In this document: piece after piece, positions 54,391 through 64,000 of the stretch
How positions within the stretch are numbered: position 1 is the stretch's first letter
Layout: each line of letters starts with the position of its first letter
Assembly (NCBI GenBank): GCA_036365455.1
Contig: JAWQUS010000004.1
Location: 2,921,501-2,985,500 of the forward strand
Direction: 5' to 3'
DNA: 64,000 nucleotides
DNA from: Macrosoma leucophasiata
Lineage: Eukaryota; Arthropoda; Insecta; Lepidoptera; Hedylidae
Translations under genes and position numbers: made by a program
Notes under the pieces: generated by a model
Seen by the model: only the letters and a program-made list of their open reading frames with translations
Database searches by the model: none
Told to the model about the DNA's origin: nothing

Positions 54391-54821
54391 TTTCTATTCT
54401 AATGATGCACAACACTGTTGTGTGGTTTTGGCGAGAACCTTGGAACTTGAAAGAGGCGTGTGGTGCTTTTGTTTTATTTCATTTTCTTGGTGTATTTTTG
54501 AGTTATATTAGATGGCATTTTGTTTGATATAAGCTTATTACAGTGCCCGTCTGACTGTGTAATAGAATAACGGTGCAAAAACACGTCCGTTCGGGTTGCC
54601 TCCAAAACTTAATTCTAAAGGTTCTGGTAAAGTAGCCAACGCTTTACTCGATTTACTGACTGTGACGCTGACTGACGGACTGATAAATTGACTGACTGAC
54701 TGACTTTTACGCAGCTTATTCCGAATACGAAATATCGTTTTACTTGACACTGGCAATATTCGAAACAGCAATGCCATAACATTAAAAAAAAAACCACTGT
54801 TGTGAGAAGCTCTAGCATGGG
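54391..54821. other. unclassified repeat-like DNA
   Basis: 54420-54660 shares scattered text with the inside of the hAT-like element at 10914 (GGTTTTGGCG-GAAC, TTGCCTCCAAA, CGCTTTACT). A CTGA microsatellite lies at about 54656-54704. No gene. Confidence 0.4.
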
Positions 54822-55892
54822 ATCAGTGCCGGATTTAAGCATAGGTAACATAGGCAGTTGCCTATTGCCGCCATTAGAAAGGGGCCGCCACCATACCATA
54901 AAAAAAAATCAAATAAAATCGATGAAGGCTCAGTAAAAACAAATTTTGTTTCAAACTGTTAGACGAAAAAAAAATTTTTTTTTGAGGGAAATAGACTTAT
55001 TAATGTTAATCTCAGAGGATAAATAATTTAGCCTGTAGGTACGTCTAGTTTAATCTAGATTCTAGAATGTTTGTGTGTATGTCCTTTAAACGTAACTTTT
55101 GTCCGTAAACTACGCATTTGATCGTGTAATGATCTTTAGCAAAGTTGTTGAGCATGAGCCCACGAAGGTTTCTGGCAATTTCGACAAATGGCGCCACTTT
55201 CATTTTTAGGGTTCCGTAGCTTAAAAGGAAATAAGGAACCCTTATAGGATCACTCGTGCGTCTGTCTGTTTGTCTGTCCGTCTGTCACAGCCAATTTTCT
55301 CCGAAACTACTGAACCGATTGCGTTTAAATTTGATGAATATATGTAAATTAGTGACCCAAAGATGAACACGTCAAGTAAAATGATAAATTTTAAACAGGG
55401 GGGCCACTTTTGGGGGGGGTAAATCAGAAAATAAAAAAAAATCGTAAACTGTGTCGTTTGACACATCAAATGAAAGAAGTTGTTGTCAGCATCTCAGACA
55501 TATTTTTTTTATAATTTTTGTCATAAGCAAATTTGAAGTTATTTAAGAAAAACGACGAAAATTGACTATTCCCCCCCCTATCTCCGAAACTACTGAACTT
55601 AAAATTTTGAAAAAAATGTGGAAAATAGTTCTTTGCCTATAGATTACTGGAAAACCTATAAGAAGTTTGAGTATTCAAATTTAGATTATGTACGGAACCC
55701 TCACCACGCGAGTCGAACTCGCGCAGGTTACCGCTAGTTTTGAATAAATTGTATGTTAGCCAACATATATTATTCAGTTGCCCTCTTCCTTAACTTGACC
55801 TTAATAGAAACTTTCAGTTAACCACAAACGATTTGAAGGCCTCCACCACATGTTCTGCCTACGGGATGCCGAAGTTCAATCCGGTACGGCCT
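54822..55892 (+). mobile_element. family L hAT-like element copy 2, split by family H
   Basis: Starts CAGTGCCGGATTTAAGC. The L-specific text runs to about 55060 and resumes at about 55740 (TGTATGTTAGCCAACATATA), ending CAATCCGGTACGGCCTG. Confidence 0.7.
55205..55738. mobile_element. family H element copy 2, nested in L
   Basis: TTTAGGGTTCCGTAGCTTAA to GTACGGAACCCTCACCACG; inner text is the complement of the copy at 7627. Longer (about 530 bp), so the 7627 copy is deleted inside. Confidence 0.75.
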
Positions 55893-57284
55893 GAGATCTA
55901 TCTTTGGGGAAAGATATTTTTATTAAATTAACAGCCACAATAGTCACTCGTCAGCAGCTCTACAGTAAAAGGTGCTTTAGTACCCTTACTCCTGTATCCC
56001 AAGAGAGGATTTTTGGATTTATATTATAGTGCGGGTTAGTCTGAGCTATTGTGGAGGATAGCTTGCATCCTGTTCAGTATCTCCGACAAATCTGAGGCTC
56101 AAGCCCGTGAGCCGTTTCCTTTTATTCAAAAAGTAAAAAAGGACCGGTTTTCATATAAATCGTCAGAATTTAAATGGGAGTTTTGATCGCTTTCACTTAA
56201 CATCCCTTCTTAGTATCTGATATACCTGAGGACATTTTCAAATAATTTTAAATTTTTGCACTTTGGAAAAGGTCTCTTCAGATACCCGAGAAGGTGTTGA
56301 ATGAACCTACCCAATCGAAGCTTCTATCCAAAGGCCGGACGAACAGAGACGGAACTGGTGGCGGCTTTATGAAAATTTGAACACCTAAGGGTGTGGATCT
56401 ACATTCTCTGATCTCGGGATTGGTTGGAGATACCTACTCAACAGAGACATACCTTGCACGTTTCCTCCATATCTTAATCTGTCGCAAAGTGTAACCCAAA
56501 AATCTCTTGGGGTCTACGTTTTACGTACCTACATGGTTTTTTTGCACAAAGCAACGTGTATCAGAGACAGAGAGTTATTTATTTAATTCCTGCCTTGAAT
56601 ATGCGTGTGTGTGACACGCATTATACTAGGACGCCATAATATTGTAGGCGCCTCATTTCCCACCATCGTTCCATCCCGTTCAATCAACACAGTTCTCATT
56701 CACGTAAAGCTAGTTCAATGCTAAGTTTTCCTCTCATTTCCTAAACAAACGGTAAGCGCAAGAACACGCATTGTACCAGGGCGTCATAACGCCCTAGGCG
56801 GCTCGTCATAACTACCGAGTCATTGACCATACTATCTGAATGGCGTGTTCGCAGACATGCGAGGCTTGCATGCTAACGAAAACGAATCTTGGCCGTGTCA
56901 CGAATAAGGGCCGCGGTCCATGTGGACTGTTTTCGAATTAATTGTGGTTAGCTCCGACGTCTTTATGTTTACCTAGTAGTCACGACTGATATCGTGTCTT
57001 GTGATCGATGACAGAAATGAGCTTGATAAAGCGTAAGTGAAGGAGCTAGGAGTTAGCTATACCTAATAGCTTTGGGTATGTTGTCTAACAGCAGTTTGTA
57101 AAATTATTATGTGCAGCTACCTCCATCTATTTCCCAAACGTCTTGCGTAGCGTTCAGGATTAACACAAAAGTTACTAATTGTCTTACAAACTGTTGCGGT
57201 TGGGCTTTTATTCTACTGAATATTGGATCCCATGTTGGTGACAATCGCCAACCATACATAATAATTTTTCAAACTGCTGTCAGA
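55893..57284. other. mostly unique DNA, no gene recognised
   Basis: No family repeat. 56600-57060 is non-repetitive, GC-richer and carries clustered GCGTG cores (see findings). No open frame of note. Confidence 0.45.
56603..56847. promoter_or_regulatory. candidate GCGTG cluster (Spineless:Tango-type sites)
   Basis: GCGTG cores at 56603-56607, 56615-56619 (complement), 56765-56769 (complement) and 56843-56847. The last is a full TGGCGTG. Two sites sit in a 37-bp direct repeat (56614-56650 and 56764-56800). The regulatory role is only an inference. Confidence 0.3.
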
Positions 57285-57400
57285 CAAATACCACCTCAGT
57301 CTGCCCGAGACCACGGAAGCTGAAAAGCGACCGAAACGTCGGGTTCGATTTTAAATAATCATTTTAGTTTAATATATGCGAAATAAATCCGAAAACTAGT
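57285..57400 (+). repeat. retroelement-like motif with GACCGAAACGTCGGG
   Basis: GAAGCTGAAAAGCGACCGAA continuing ACGTCGGG resembles text common at the ends of Penelope-like elements, where CGAAAC belongs to a hammerhead core. The CUGAUGA half is not present intact. Confidence 0.3.
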
Positions 57401-57499
57401 TTTATTTCAATGAGTGCAGCTCGCGAAAACCTAAGAACATACTATGTTGTCAACCTGTAGCTAAATGGCTCGACCATTTCAGCTCACCTTACTATCTTA

Positions 57500-57545
57500 C
57501 CGTAGAACACGATAGTGCTGAAAATTACCATTTGGCGGTCCCTAT
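57500..57545 (-). mobile_element. family A scrap
   Basis: AGAACACGATAGTGCTGAAA, then ATTACCATTTGGCGG. Confidence 0.55.
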
Positions 57546-58304
57546 CACGGAATAGATAAATAAGGATGGAAAGGCCTTTGCTTCAATTTAGTATTAGAAC
57601 CAGTGTCGCCGCTTTTCTCCCACCGTGCAATTTCTTACACAAATGTAACACCATCTCGACAATCACCCACACATTAATCCTCAGGGCAGCTATTCGTTTG
57701 CGTAAGTTTGCATACTAAGATGTAACGCCCGCAGGCAATAAACACTCGCACGCACACAACAATATACTCACCAATAAACTAGTCGAAGTGTAGCGGACGC
57801 ATTACATGCTGTACATTGCAAGCGGAGACAGTAATAGCGTTAATTGAGCGAGTGCTTAACGAACAATGTATTCGCTAGCAGTAACGTTGAAATAATGCAG
57901 TTTAAGTTCGAATATTCATATTCCTTTGTATATTTATATGTTTTTTGCAAGTATTATAACAATAAATGTTATTTGTGACTTACCGATGAAAAGATATACC
58001 TCCTCACTTTATACTTGAGGTCTGACATTTCATATTACATGTTAAAATTGGCACTACATGGTATTTTACCAAGAGATGCGTCGTTCGAAGCAGTCTACAC
58101 GACACTACGAGCGGCGAACGAATGGATCTGCCGAACTGTGTGTGTTCACGCATAGTTGCCGTACGCTTGCCACACCCACATTACCATTCCATCTTTATTT
58201 ATCTATTCCGTGGTCCCTATTAATACTGTCGGTTCTTCAAAAAGAGATCCGAGAGAAGAGTGAGTTCTGCGTTTACGTAGAGTTCCAATAGGAGCTCGAA
58301 AGTG
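57546..58304. other. unique DNA, no gene recognised
   Basis: Non-repetitive; a 77-codon plus frame (58058-58291) has no motif. Confidence 0.4.
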
Positions 58305-58359
58305 TAGGCACCACCGCATGACCTAATGTCAGATACATTAGGTCATGCGGTGGTGCCTA
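58305..58359. repeat. perfect 25-bp hairpin made of family A head
   Basis: Arm 58305-58329 (TAGGCACCACCGCATGACCT...) is perfectly complementary to 58335-58359; loop CAGAT. Confidence 0.92.
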
Positions 58360-58572
58360 TAGGGACCGTCGTTATAGGTATGTACCTATGTATGCATTTA
58401 CCTACCACTGCCCTACTCTCTGTATACCCTTAATAAATTACAACTTTTAAGCTGTGAGGATTCGATTCAGGTTCAGGATTTTTTTTACTGAGAAAGAGTA
58501 GGCACTTACGGTGTTAAGTAATTTATGAATAATAAAGAGACAATTGACGACGACGAATATGACGACCCTGTG

Positions 58573-58750
58573 AGATGACCGTTTGCTTCGAAGGGTGGCG
58601 GGTTCGATCCCCGCACCGGGACAAATAGTTGTATTGGTCTACAGATATTTGTTTCGGGCTTAGGTGTTTGTGTATGTGTTGTATGTGTACAACGGCACCA
58701 ACGACACAGGTACCTACTGTGGGGCTGTGAGTGTAAGCGTATTTTTTTTA
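58573..58750 (+). mobile_element. SINE G copy 2
   Basis: B box GGGTTCGATCCCC, ATATTTGTTTCGGGCTTAGG, GGGGCTGTGAGTGTAAG. The first part of the head is lost. Confidence 0.8.
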
Positions 58751-59237
58751 AATTATTAATTCATAGACCATAATTTATTTGCAAGTCGTATATGTACTCA
58801 TATATGCATATGCAAACCTCTGCGTATCCCATTAGAGAAACACAACCATCAACTTACATTACCAAGACACAATACCAATTCAGCCGTCCAAGAAACAAAA
58901 AAAAAGCTAGCCCAAATATGATAATGTCGGGTCAAAACATTACGCTTATATTTACTCGCGTCTGTGGGGCACAATTATAAACGAATTAGAGGGGTCGATG
59001 AACGACGGGTTAAGGTTTTGTTTATGGTTAACGTTCGAAATAGATGTGAAATATTCCGAATGGTTTGAAGACGTAACTTCACGCTTGTTTTTCTCGTAGG
59101 GGTAAGCGGAGTATAAGGATACAAATAAATACGCTGACACTTGCACCACAATTAATAACTTGTACCGAGTGTGACGTTGTACACACACAACACGTACCTA
59201 AACAAACACCCATAAATATAAATATATGTAGTTATAA
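58751..59237. other. no feature recognised
   Basis: CGTAACTTCACGCTTGTTTT near 59073 is a scrap of SINE B; otherwise nothing. Confidence 0.4.
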
Positions 59238-59573
59238 TAATAATGGTAACCCTTGATACGTCCCATTGCTGGACGCAAAAAGGGGAGGAGGCCTGAAGCT
59301 TACTCCACCACGCTGCTCCAATGCGGGCTGGTGGAGATTAGGGTTAGTGGCCAACCCGTTGTCGGATGTTTTTCAAACCGCTCATAATACCGACAAGGTT
59401 TAACGACTGCAATCTATCGATAGCAACCGGGACCGACGGCTTAAAGTGCCCTCCGAAGCACGGAAACGCGCATTTTTTTAATTTGGCTCTAGCGGTCAGC
59501 CATCACACACCCGACCGTCCCACCCGTATCACTTAACCAAGTAGATCGCTTCCGATCTACACCAGCCGCAAAC
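59238..59573 (-). mobile_element. SINE C copy 5
   Basis: AATAATGGTAACCCTTGATA to CTACACCAGCCGC; joined directly to a family A copy. Box A and C texts are mutated (complement TGGCTGACCGC). Confidence 0.82.
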
Positions 59574-59577
59574 AAGT

Positions 59578-59935
59578 GGCAAAAGTGGCAAACAAGCATG
59601 CAGTTCACATTGATGTTAAGTGATGACTGCAGCCTATAGTCACCTACACGAAGACCAAGGTCAAAATGCAGATGCGTTACTACTCCTGAGGCCCAAGGTG
59701 TTGTGCCTCTGTGCCGGAAATTACAGGGCCGTACATTACCACCTGACCGGAACACGATAGTGCTGTTACTACCATTTAGCGGTAAGAACTAACTCTTCTT
59801 ACCTAAGTATATTAGGTAAGAATAGTAGAATAGAAGGTAGATGAGGCACGAGAGGTATGTCAGGACCGGGATATCTGGTAGGTAAATTTTAAAAAAATAG
59901 GTAATGCGGCGGTGCCTACGCCCGCGAGGAAGTAG
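59578..59935 (-). mobile_element. family A with nested LINE scrap
   Basis: GTGGCAAACAAGCATGCAGT to CCGCGAGG. A short family D piece (GGCACGAGAGGTATGTCAGG) lies inside at 59835-59880 between duplicated AAGTATATTAGGTAAGAA-type text. Confidence 0.75.
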
Positions 59936-61322
59936 GAAGAGTATGATGATGAAGACTAATGAAGACTTTGCAATGTTTAAAAACAAACTTAAATTGTGTA
60001 TTGCCTAATTGTAAATCACTATTTTAATGCTACATTTTGTTACAAACTGTTTATTTATCATTTAGGATTTCAAGCTTTCACTTATGTCAGAAATTAATAA
60101 CTAAGTTAAATTAAAGTGAATAACAATAGATATACATAACGATTTGTAACTGTAAAAATCGAGAATCAAGAATGTCACTGAAAATAAATTTAGATACACT
60201 TATGTATATATAAGTATATATATATGTCTCATTTCCTCTTTTACAAACTGATAACAAAGAAGTGAGGAACAGAAAAGGAGGTTGTAATACTAAATAGTTT
60301 TATAAGTGCCAGAGGTGTAAACATTATATTCTATTAATTTTTAAGTCTCATTGTAAAAGAACTTATATGTTTGTATGAGATTAAATAAAGATCTTTAAAC
60401 CTAAGACTCATATGTATCATAATACGGTCAGTACACTTCGGAAAATGATGTCTATAAAGCCAGGGGTTTATGTTGGCATGCAAAGATCAACAGCAGGTAG
60501 ATGCGTCAATAGATGTGCTATTCGGAAAATTGAGGAAAAAATACTATCAGACAAAATGCATAATGCATCACAGCCTTCAATGCAGCCAGTAATTGAATAA
60601 TCGAATACGGGAATTTAGGACACAACCACTGAAATAATACAACTTGAAACAAACGCTAGAGGAAACACGCCATAAATGCTTCGTCTAAGGTTCAAATTCA
60701 AATGGCAACTCGCGGCGCTTACGCTGTCACTAAACTTGGTAGCTTCATCTAAAAGTCATAAAGAACGCATCAATGCCATTTCAAATTGCTCTCTCATGTT
60801 TTGAGATAAGGTCGATTTCTGATTGCACAGTCGAAATTATGTTCATACATCGTTGGGCATATATGCCAAGCAAAATTAAGTATGCCAATATCATAAGCAT
60901 TCACGCATGATCGCGCGCAGCCTTCGCCGGAATGAGTGTTTTCCGACGATTTTTCTTGTATAAATTACGCACATTTCTATTCTACTCAAGGCTTCATGTA
61001 TGGGAAACGTTTATTGTGTGTAAAATCCTTTTTTATTACATAAAAGTGCGAAACAAGCATACCTCTCGTCACATCATTAACACCAGATTGTTGTAAAGTT
61101 GATACTGCAACTGTACTATGTTTATGCTAAGAATGTAGTAAAACACAAAAACAAGTACCTACACACAATAGTAAGTCATACATGATCATAGTCAAAAATA
61201 CAACAAAAAAATATAAGGCTGAGGTCTCAATAATCGACAAAACTCAACTACACCAAACACCCATTCTTGATTTTGTAAATATTAAAGGCTTAATGACACC
61301 ATGACTGTTGTCATATTTACTA
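59936..61322. other. mostly unique DNA, no gene recognised
   Basis: A 62-codon plus frame at 60412-60600 has no recognisable motif. 60690-60960 is GC-richer, non-coding, possibly conserved. A family A tail scrap lies at 61030-61060. Confidence 0.4.
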
Positions 61323-62051
61323 CTAGCGGCCCGCCCCTGCTTCGCGCGGGTGCTAAGTTACCTACCCTCTCCTATTCGTCTTAGCGTGATGATTATAGAT
61401 ATAGCCTGAAGCCTTCCTCGATATCTTCTATAGTTTAGGCAGCGTACGCAAAATGAGTAACTTTTCTAATTGATTTTTTACACCTTGTGTCTGAAAAACC
61501 CAAATATCTTACGGAACCTTATTTTTCCAAAATAAAATATAGCCTATGTTACCCGTGGATAATGTAGCTTTCGAATAGTGAAATAAACTGTAAAAGATAT
61601 TCCTCGATATCTTTTATAGTTTAGGCAGCGTACGCAAAATGAGTAACTTTTCTGGTTGATTTTTAACACCTTGTGTCTGAAAAACGCAAATATCTTACGG
61701 AACCTTATTTTTCCAAAATAAAATATAGCCTATGTTACCCGTGGATAATGTAGCTTTCGAATAGTGAAATAAACTGTAAAAGATATTCCTCGATATCTTT
61801 TATAGTTTAGGCAGCGTACGCAAAATAAGTAACTTTTCTGGTTGATTTTTAACACCTTGTGTCTGAAAAACCCAAATATCTTACGGAACCCTATTTTTTC
61901 CAAAATAAAATATAGCCTATGTTGCCCGTGGATAATGTAGCTTTCGAATAGTGAAAGAATTTTTAAAATCGGTCCAGTAGTTATTGAGCCTATTCAATAC
62001 AAACAACCAAACAAACAAAAAAATATTACCTCTTTATAATATAAGTTTAGA
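61323..62051 (-). mobile_element. Helitron with triplicated 186-bp core
   Basis: Minus orientation: 5' TCTAAACTTATATTATAAAG (ending at 62051), 3' CTAG at 61323-61326, with A and T flanks intact. The core occurs three times: 61416-61601, 61602-61787 and 61788 to about 61962. Confidence 0.88.
61416..61962. repeat. three tandem 186-bp units
   Basis: Each starts CCTCGATATCTT and ends near AGATATT. Units 1-2 and 2-3 have exactly the same spacing and differ at few positions (for example CTAATTG / CTGGTTG and AAAACCC / AAAACGC). Confidence 0.92.
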
Positions 62052-62263
62052 TAACATGCCGAGCTACGCGACATTGCAGCGACAGCACTGCTGCCGAGTT
62101 CGGAATCGTACCTTAAAGCTGCCTGCTATACGAAAATAGTTTATACCAATATTTTTTTACAATTCCATTGCTTGTTCTACGAATAACCTTTCTACTACTA
62201 CTTTATTACTCTGAGGGTCTTACAAACTAGTACATATTAGCAACATGTTCATTTGATTTAGAC

Positions 62264-62798
62264 CAGAGGTTCCCAAACTATTTTTTTCTTGTAGACCCCT
62301 TTAAATTTTTTTCTAGTTTCCGTGGACCCCTCCTTGCTACAATTATATCACATTCCCATATGATTTATATGAAGGTACCTGACATTTGCTGAACAGGACA
62401 CCTTTTTGGCAGCCGTGAGACACATATTACGTGTATAGGTATGTATTAATTTTTATAAAATGTGTTGTCTTTTCTCTGTTACCTGTTACGTTTTATGTCT
62501 GTTTTATGTGTCTCGTTGTGTGTCAAATAAATGTTTCTCTTTCTCTTTCTCTTTCTTTCCATATTTCCAAATTTTATTCACGCCTGCGTAGACCCCCATC
62601 GAGTCTCCGATGGACCACTTTGGGAATCACTGGTATGATGTAAGTAAATTGGTACTATCAGTGTATGTGTTGAGATCCATTATCGTGGACCCCCATTTTC
62701 ATTTCATGGACCCCCAAATTTTATTTTCGCTTACGCCGACCCCTTTCACTTTGTCATAGACCCCCAGGGGTCGATATAGACCACTTTGGGAATCACTG
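62264..62798. mobile_element. hAT-like MITE with retro-tail insert
   Basis: CAGAGGTTCCCAAACTA to TTTGGGAATCACTG, perfect 8-bp duplication ATTTAGAC at 62256-62263 and 62799-62806. Same family as 36450, but about 200 bp longer because of the insert at 62361-62560. Confidence 0.92.
62361..62560 (+). repeat. retroelement 3' end inserted in the MITE
   Basis: GGCAGCCGTGAGACACATAT to GTGTGTCAAATAAATG, then CTTTCT repeats. CCATAT on both sides is a possible target duplication. Confidence 0.6.
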
Positions 62799-62955
62799 AT
62801 TTAGACTGTGGATTAACTAAGCCAAGTTTTGACGTTAGTGAAAAGGTTTTAGGCATTTTTTTACTTACTAGGATGATAACGGTCTTATAATAAGTGTAAA
62901 ATGTCAAGAATGATGGACATCATCAATATAGATAACAAGTACCTACTGTAACTAA

Positions 62956-63262
62956 AACGTAACTTCACGCCTGTAATACCCGAAGGAGTAGGCAGAGGTA
63001 AATCCATGCATTCAATCGTACATGCAAGCACCCACGATTCGCTGGTTACGTTTTTGGTCCATGTAGTGGCGAGCCTGTTGCCATCTCCGGGCACATTACC
63101 AAACTCCGAGGTATGGGATAAACTTCCAGATAATAGAAAAATCCCAATAGAACCAGAGATAAAGGATTTTAAACCGTTATCTCTGATAGCCCCCGACCCG
63201 GGAATCGAACCCAGGACCTCCAGCGTAGTAGTAGTGGCCTGCTACCACTAGGCTACTAAGCC
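62956..63262 (-). mobile_element. SINE B copy 10, nearly complete
   Basis: AAAACGTAACTTCACGCCTG to GGCCTGCTACCACTAGGCTA; complement A and B boxes present. Confidence 0.9.
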
Positions 63263-63554
63263 TTTTTTTTTTTTATGTAAAGGAAGTGGTAAACAAGCAT
63301 GCAGTTCACGTTGATGTTAAGTGATGACTGCAGCCTATAGACACCCACACAAAGACTAAGGTCAAAATACAGATGCGTTACCACTCCTGAGGCCTAAGGT
63401 GTTATGCCTCCGTGCCGGAAATCACAGGGCCGTACATTACCACCTGACCGGAACACGATAGTGCTGAACACTACCATTTAGCGGCAAGTATATTAGGTAA
63501 TGCGGTGGTGCCTACGCCCGCGAGCTCCGTCACTGGAGCTCTACCACCAGTAAA
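63263..63554 (-). mobile_element. family A, full length
   Basis: T-run and ATGTAAAGGAAGTGGTAAAC to CTCTACCACCAGTAAAA; inserted at the head end of SINE B. Confidence 0.88.
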
Positions 63555-64000
63555 ACTGTACACTTTCTAGAAACTAAAAACACTTAAAACACTTAAACTA
63601 AAAACAAAAAACACTTAATTAACTAGAAACACTTTCTTTCTGCCTACTGTAACTGTACACTTTCAAGAAAATTACCTCGAACAAAAATCATCTGACACGA
63701 ACCTTTTCATACTCAAAAACCCAGCAAAAACAAACATATAATCATAACATTATAATCCAATTATATAAAGTTGTAACTGTTCAAGAAATAGATATACGGA
63801 AGCAAAAAAGAACTATTCCGTTACTCCAATGTGTACGGGTCACAAAGTTTAAATAGCTGTGCTTATTGAATTACATAAAATCGTATGCAATTGCACTAAA
63901 TTGGACCGCATCATCCTGATTGCGCTTGACCGTTTATGCAAATGCATGGCAGATGGATAGGTAATTGCCGTACTGTTTGACATGTGACGTTGGTAACGAG
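63555..64000. other. no gene recognised
   Basis: Short A-rich repeats of AACTAAAAACA and CTTTC at 63555-63660, then plain AT-rich DNA. Confidence 0.4.

Larger units (their letters stand above)
42681..64000 (-). other. presumed upstream intron of spineless
   Basis: Everything to the right of the bHLH exon is 5' to it on the minus strand. I found no exon there that could encode the short basic N-terminal segment usual before this exon in insects, so the interval reads as one intron of more than 21 kb filled with transposable elements. This is inferred from failure to find an exon. Unrelated small genes or 5' UTR exons inside it cannot be excluded. Confidence 0.6.

Noticed and set aside
60412..60600. 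Small protein gene of 62 codons
   Set aside because: No recognisable domain, no splice context and no recurrence; a frame of this length is expected by chance.
61416..61962. CRISPR-like array
   Set aside because: Units are contiguous, with no spacers, lie inside a Helitron, and the genome is eukaryotic.

Overview
This is a nuclear genome window from a moth or butterfly (Lepidoptera). The evidence is the mix of repeats: tRNA-derived and 5S-rRNA-like SINEs with TA-rich tails, short Helitrons that end in CTAG after a GC-rich hairpin, a mariner family, hAT-like and TA/TTAA-flanked miniature elements, and 5'-truncated LINE ends. Only one host coding exon is visible: a 191-bp exon on the minus strand (42490-42680) that encodes the bHLH domain of spineless, the insect aryl hydrocarbon receptor (AhR). 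It has a clean acceptor and donor. The rest of the window is therefore best read as the two flanking introns of spineless: more than 21 kb upstream (to the right) and more than 42 kb downstream (to the left). No PAS-domain or first coding exon was found in the window.

Layout. 1-13 kb: a 0.4-kb inverted repeat built on SINE B, a piggyBac-like MITE, LINE ends, a TA-flanked MITE, a 686-bp hAT-like element and a 317-bp tandem duplication of a family-A repeat. 13-17 kb: a 5S-like SINE and a nearly intact mariner. 17-27 kb: dense family-A repeats, Helitrons, a dead LINE reverse-transcriptase end, and two new-looking MITEs at 19534 and 22000. 27-34 kb: a Helitron relic that still encodes the end of its PIF1-type helicase, with non-autonomous partners. 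34-40 kb: a dead mariner, two hAT-like MITEs (one inside a family-A copy) and a LINE end carrying a solo-LTR-like insert. 40-43 kb: the spineless exon, with a family-A repeat only 30 bp upstream of its splice acceptor. 43-64 kb: more SINEs, nested insertions, a non-repetitive stretch with clustered GCGTG sites (56.6-56.85 kb), a Helitron with three tandem 186-bp internal units and a hAT-like MITE with perfect 8-bp target duplications.

Repeats are named by letter. A is the dominant SINE-like family (about 290 bp, more than 30 copies). It has a younger subfamily (GGTCAGGTGGTAATGTACGG) and an older one (GGTTAGATGGTAATGTATGG). B, F and G are tRNA-headed SINEs. C is the 5S-like SINE. D is a LINE end. 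E and J are unclassified repeats. H is a family with GGGTTCCGTA termini. L is hAT-like. Nested insertions give relative ages: older A predates younger A and the hAT-like MITE, B predates A, F predates a CACAC-ended insert, and L predates H. Family names and boundaries come from reading the sequence by eye; no database search was run.
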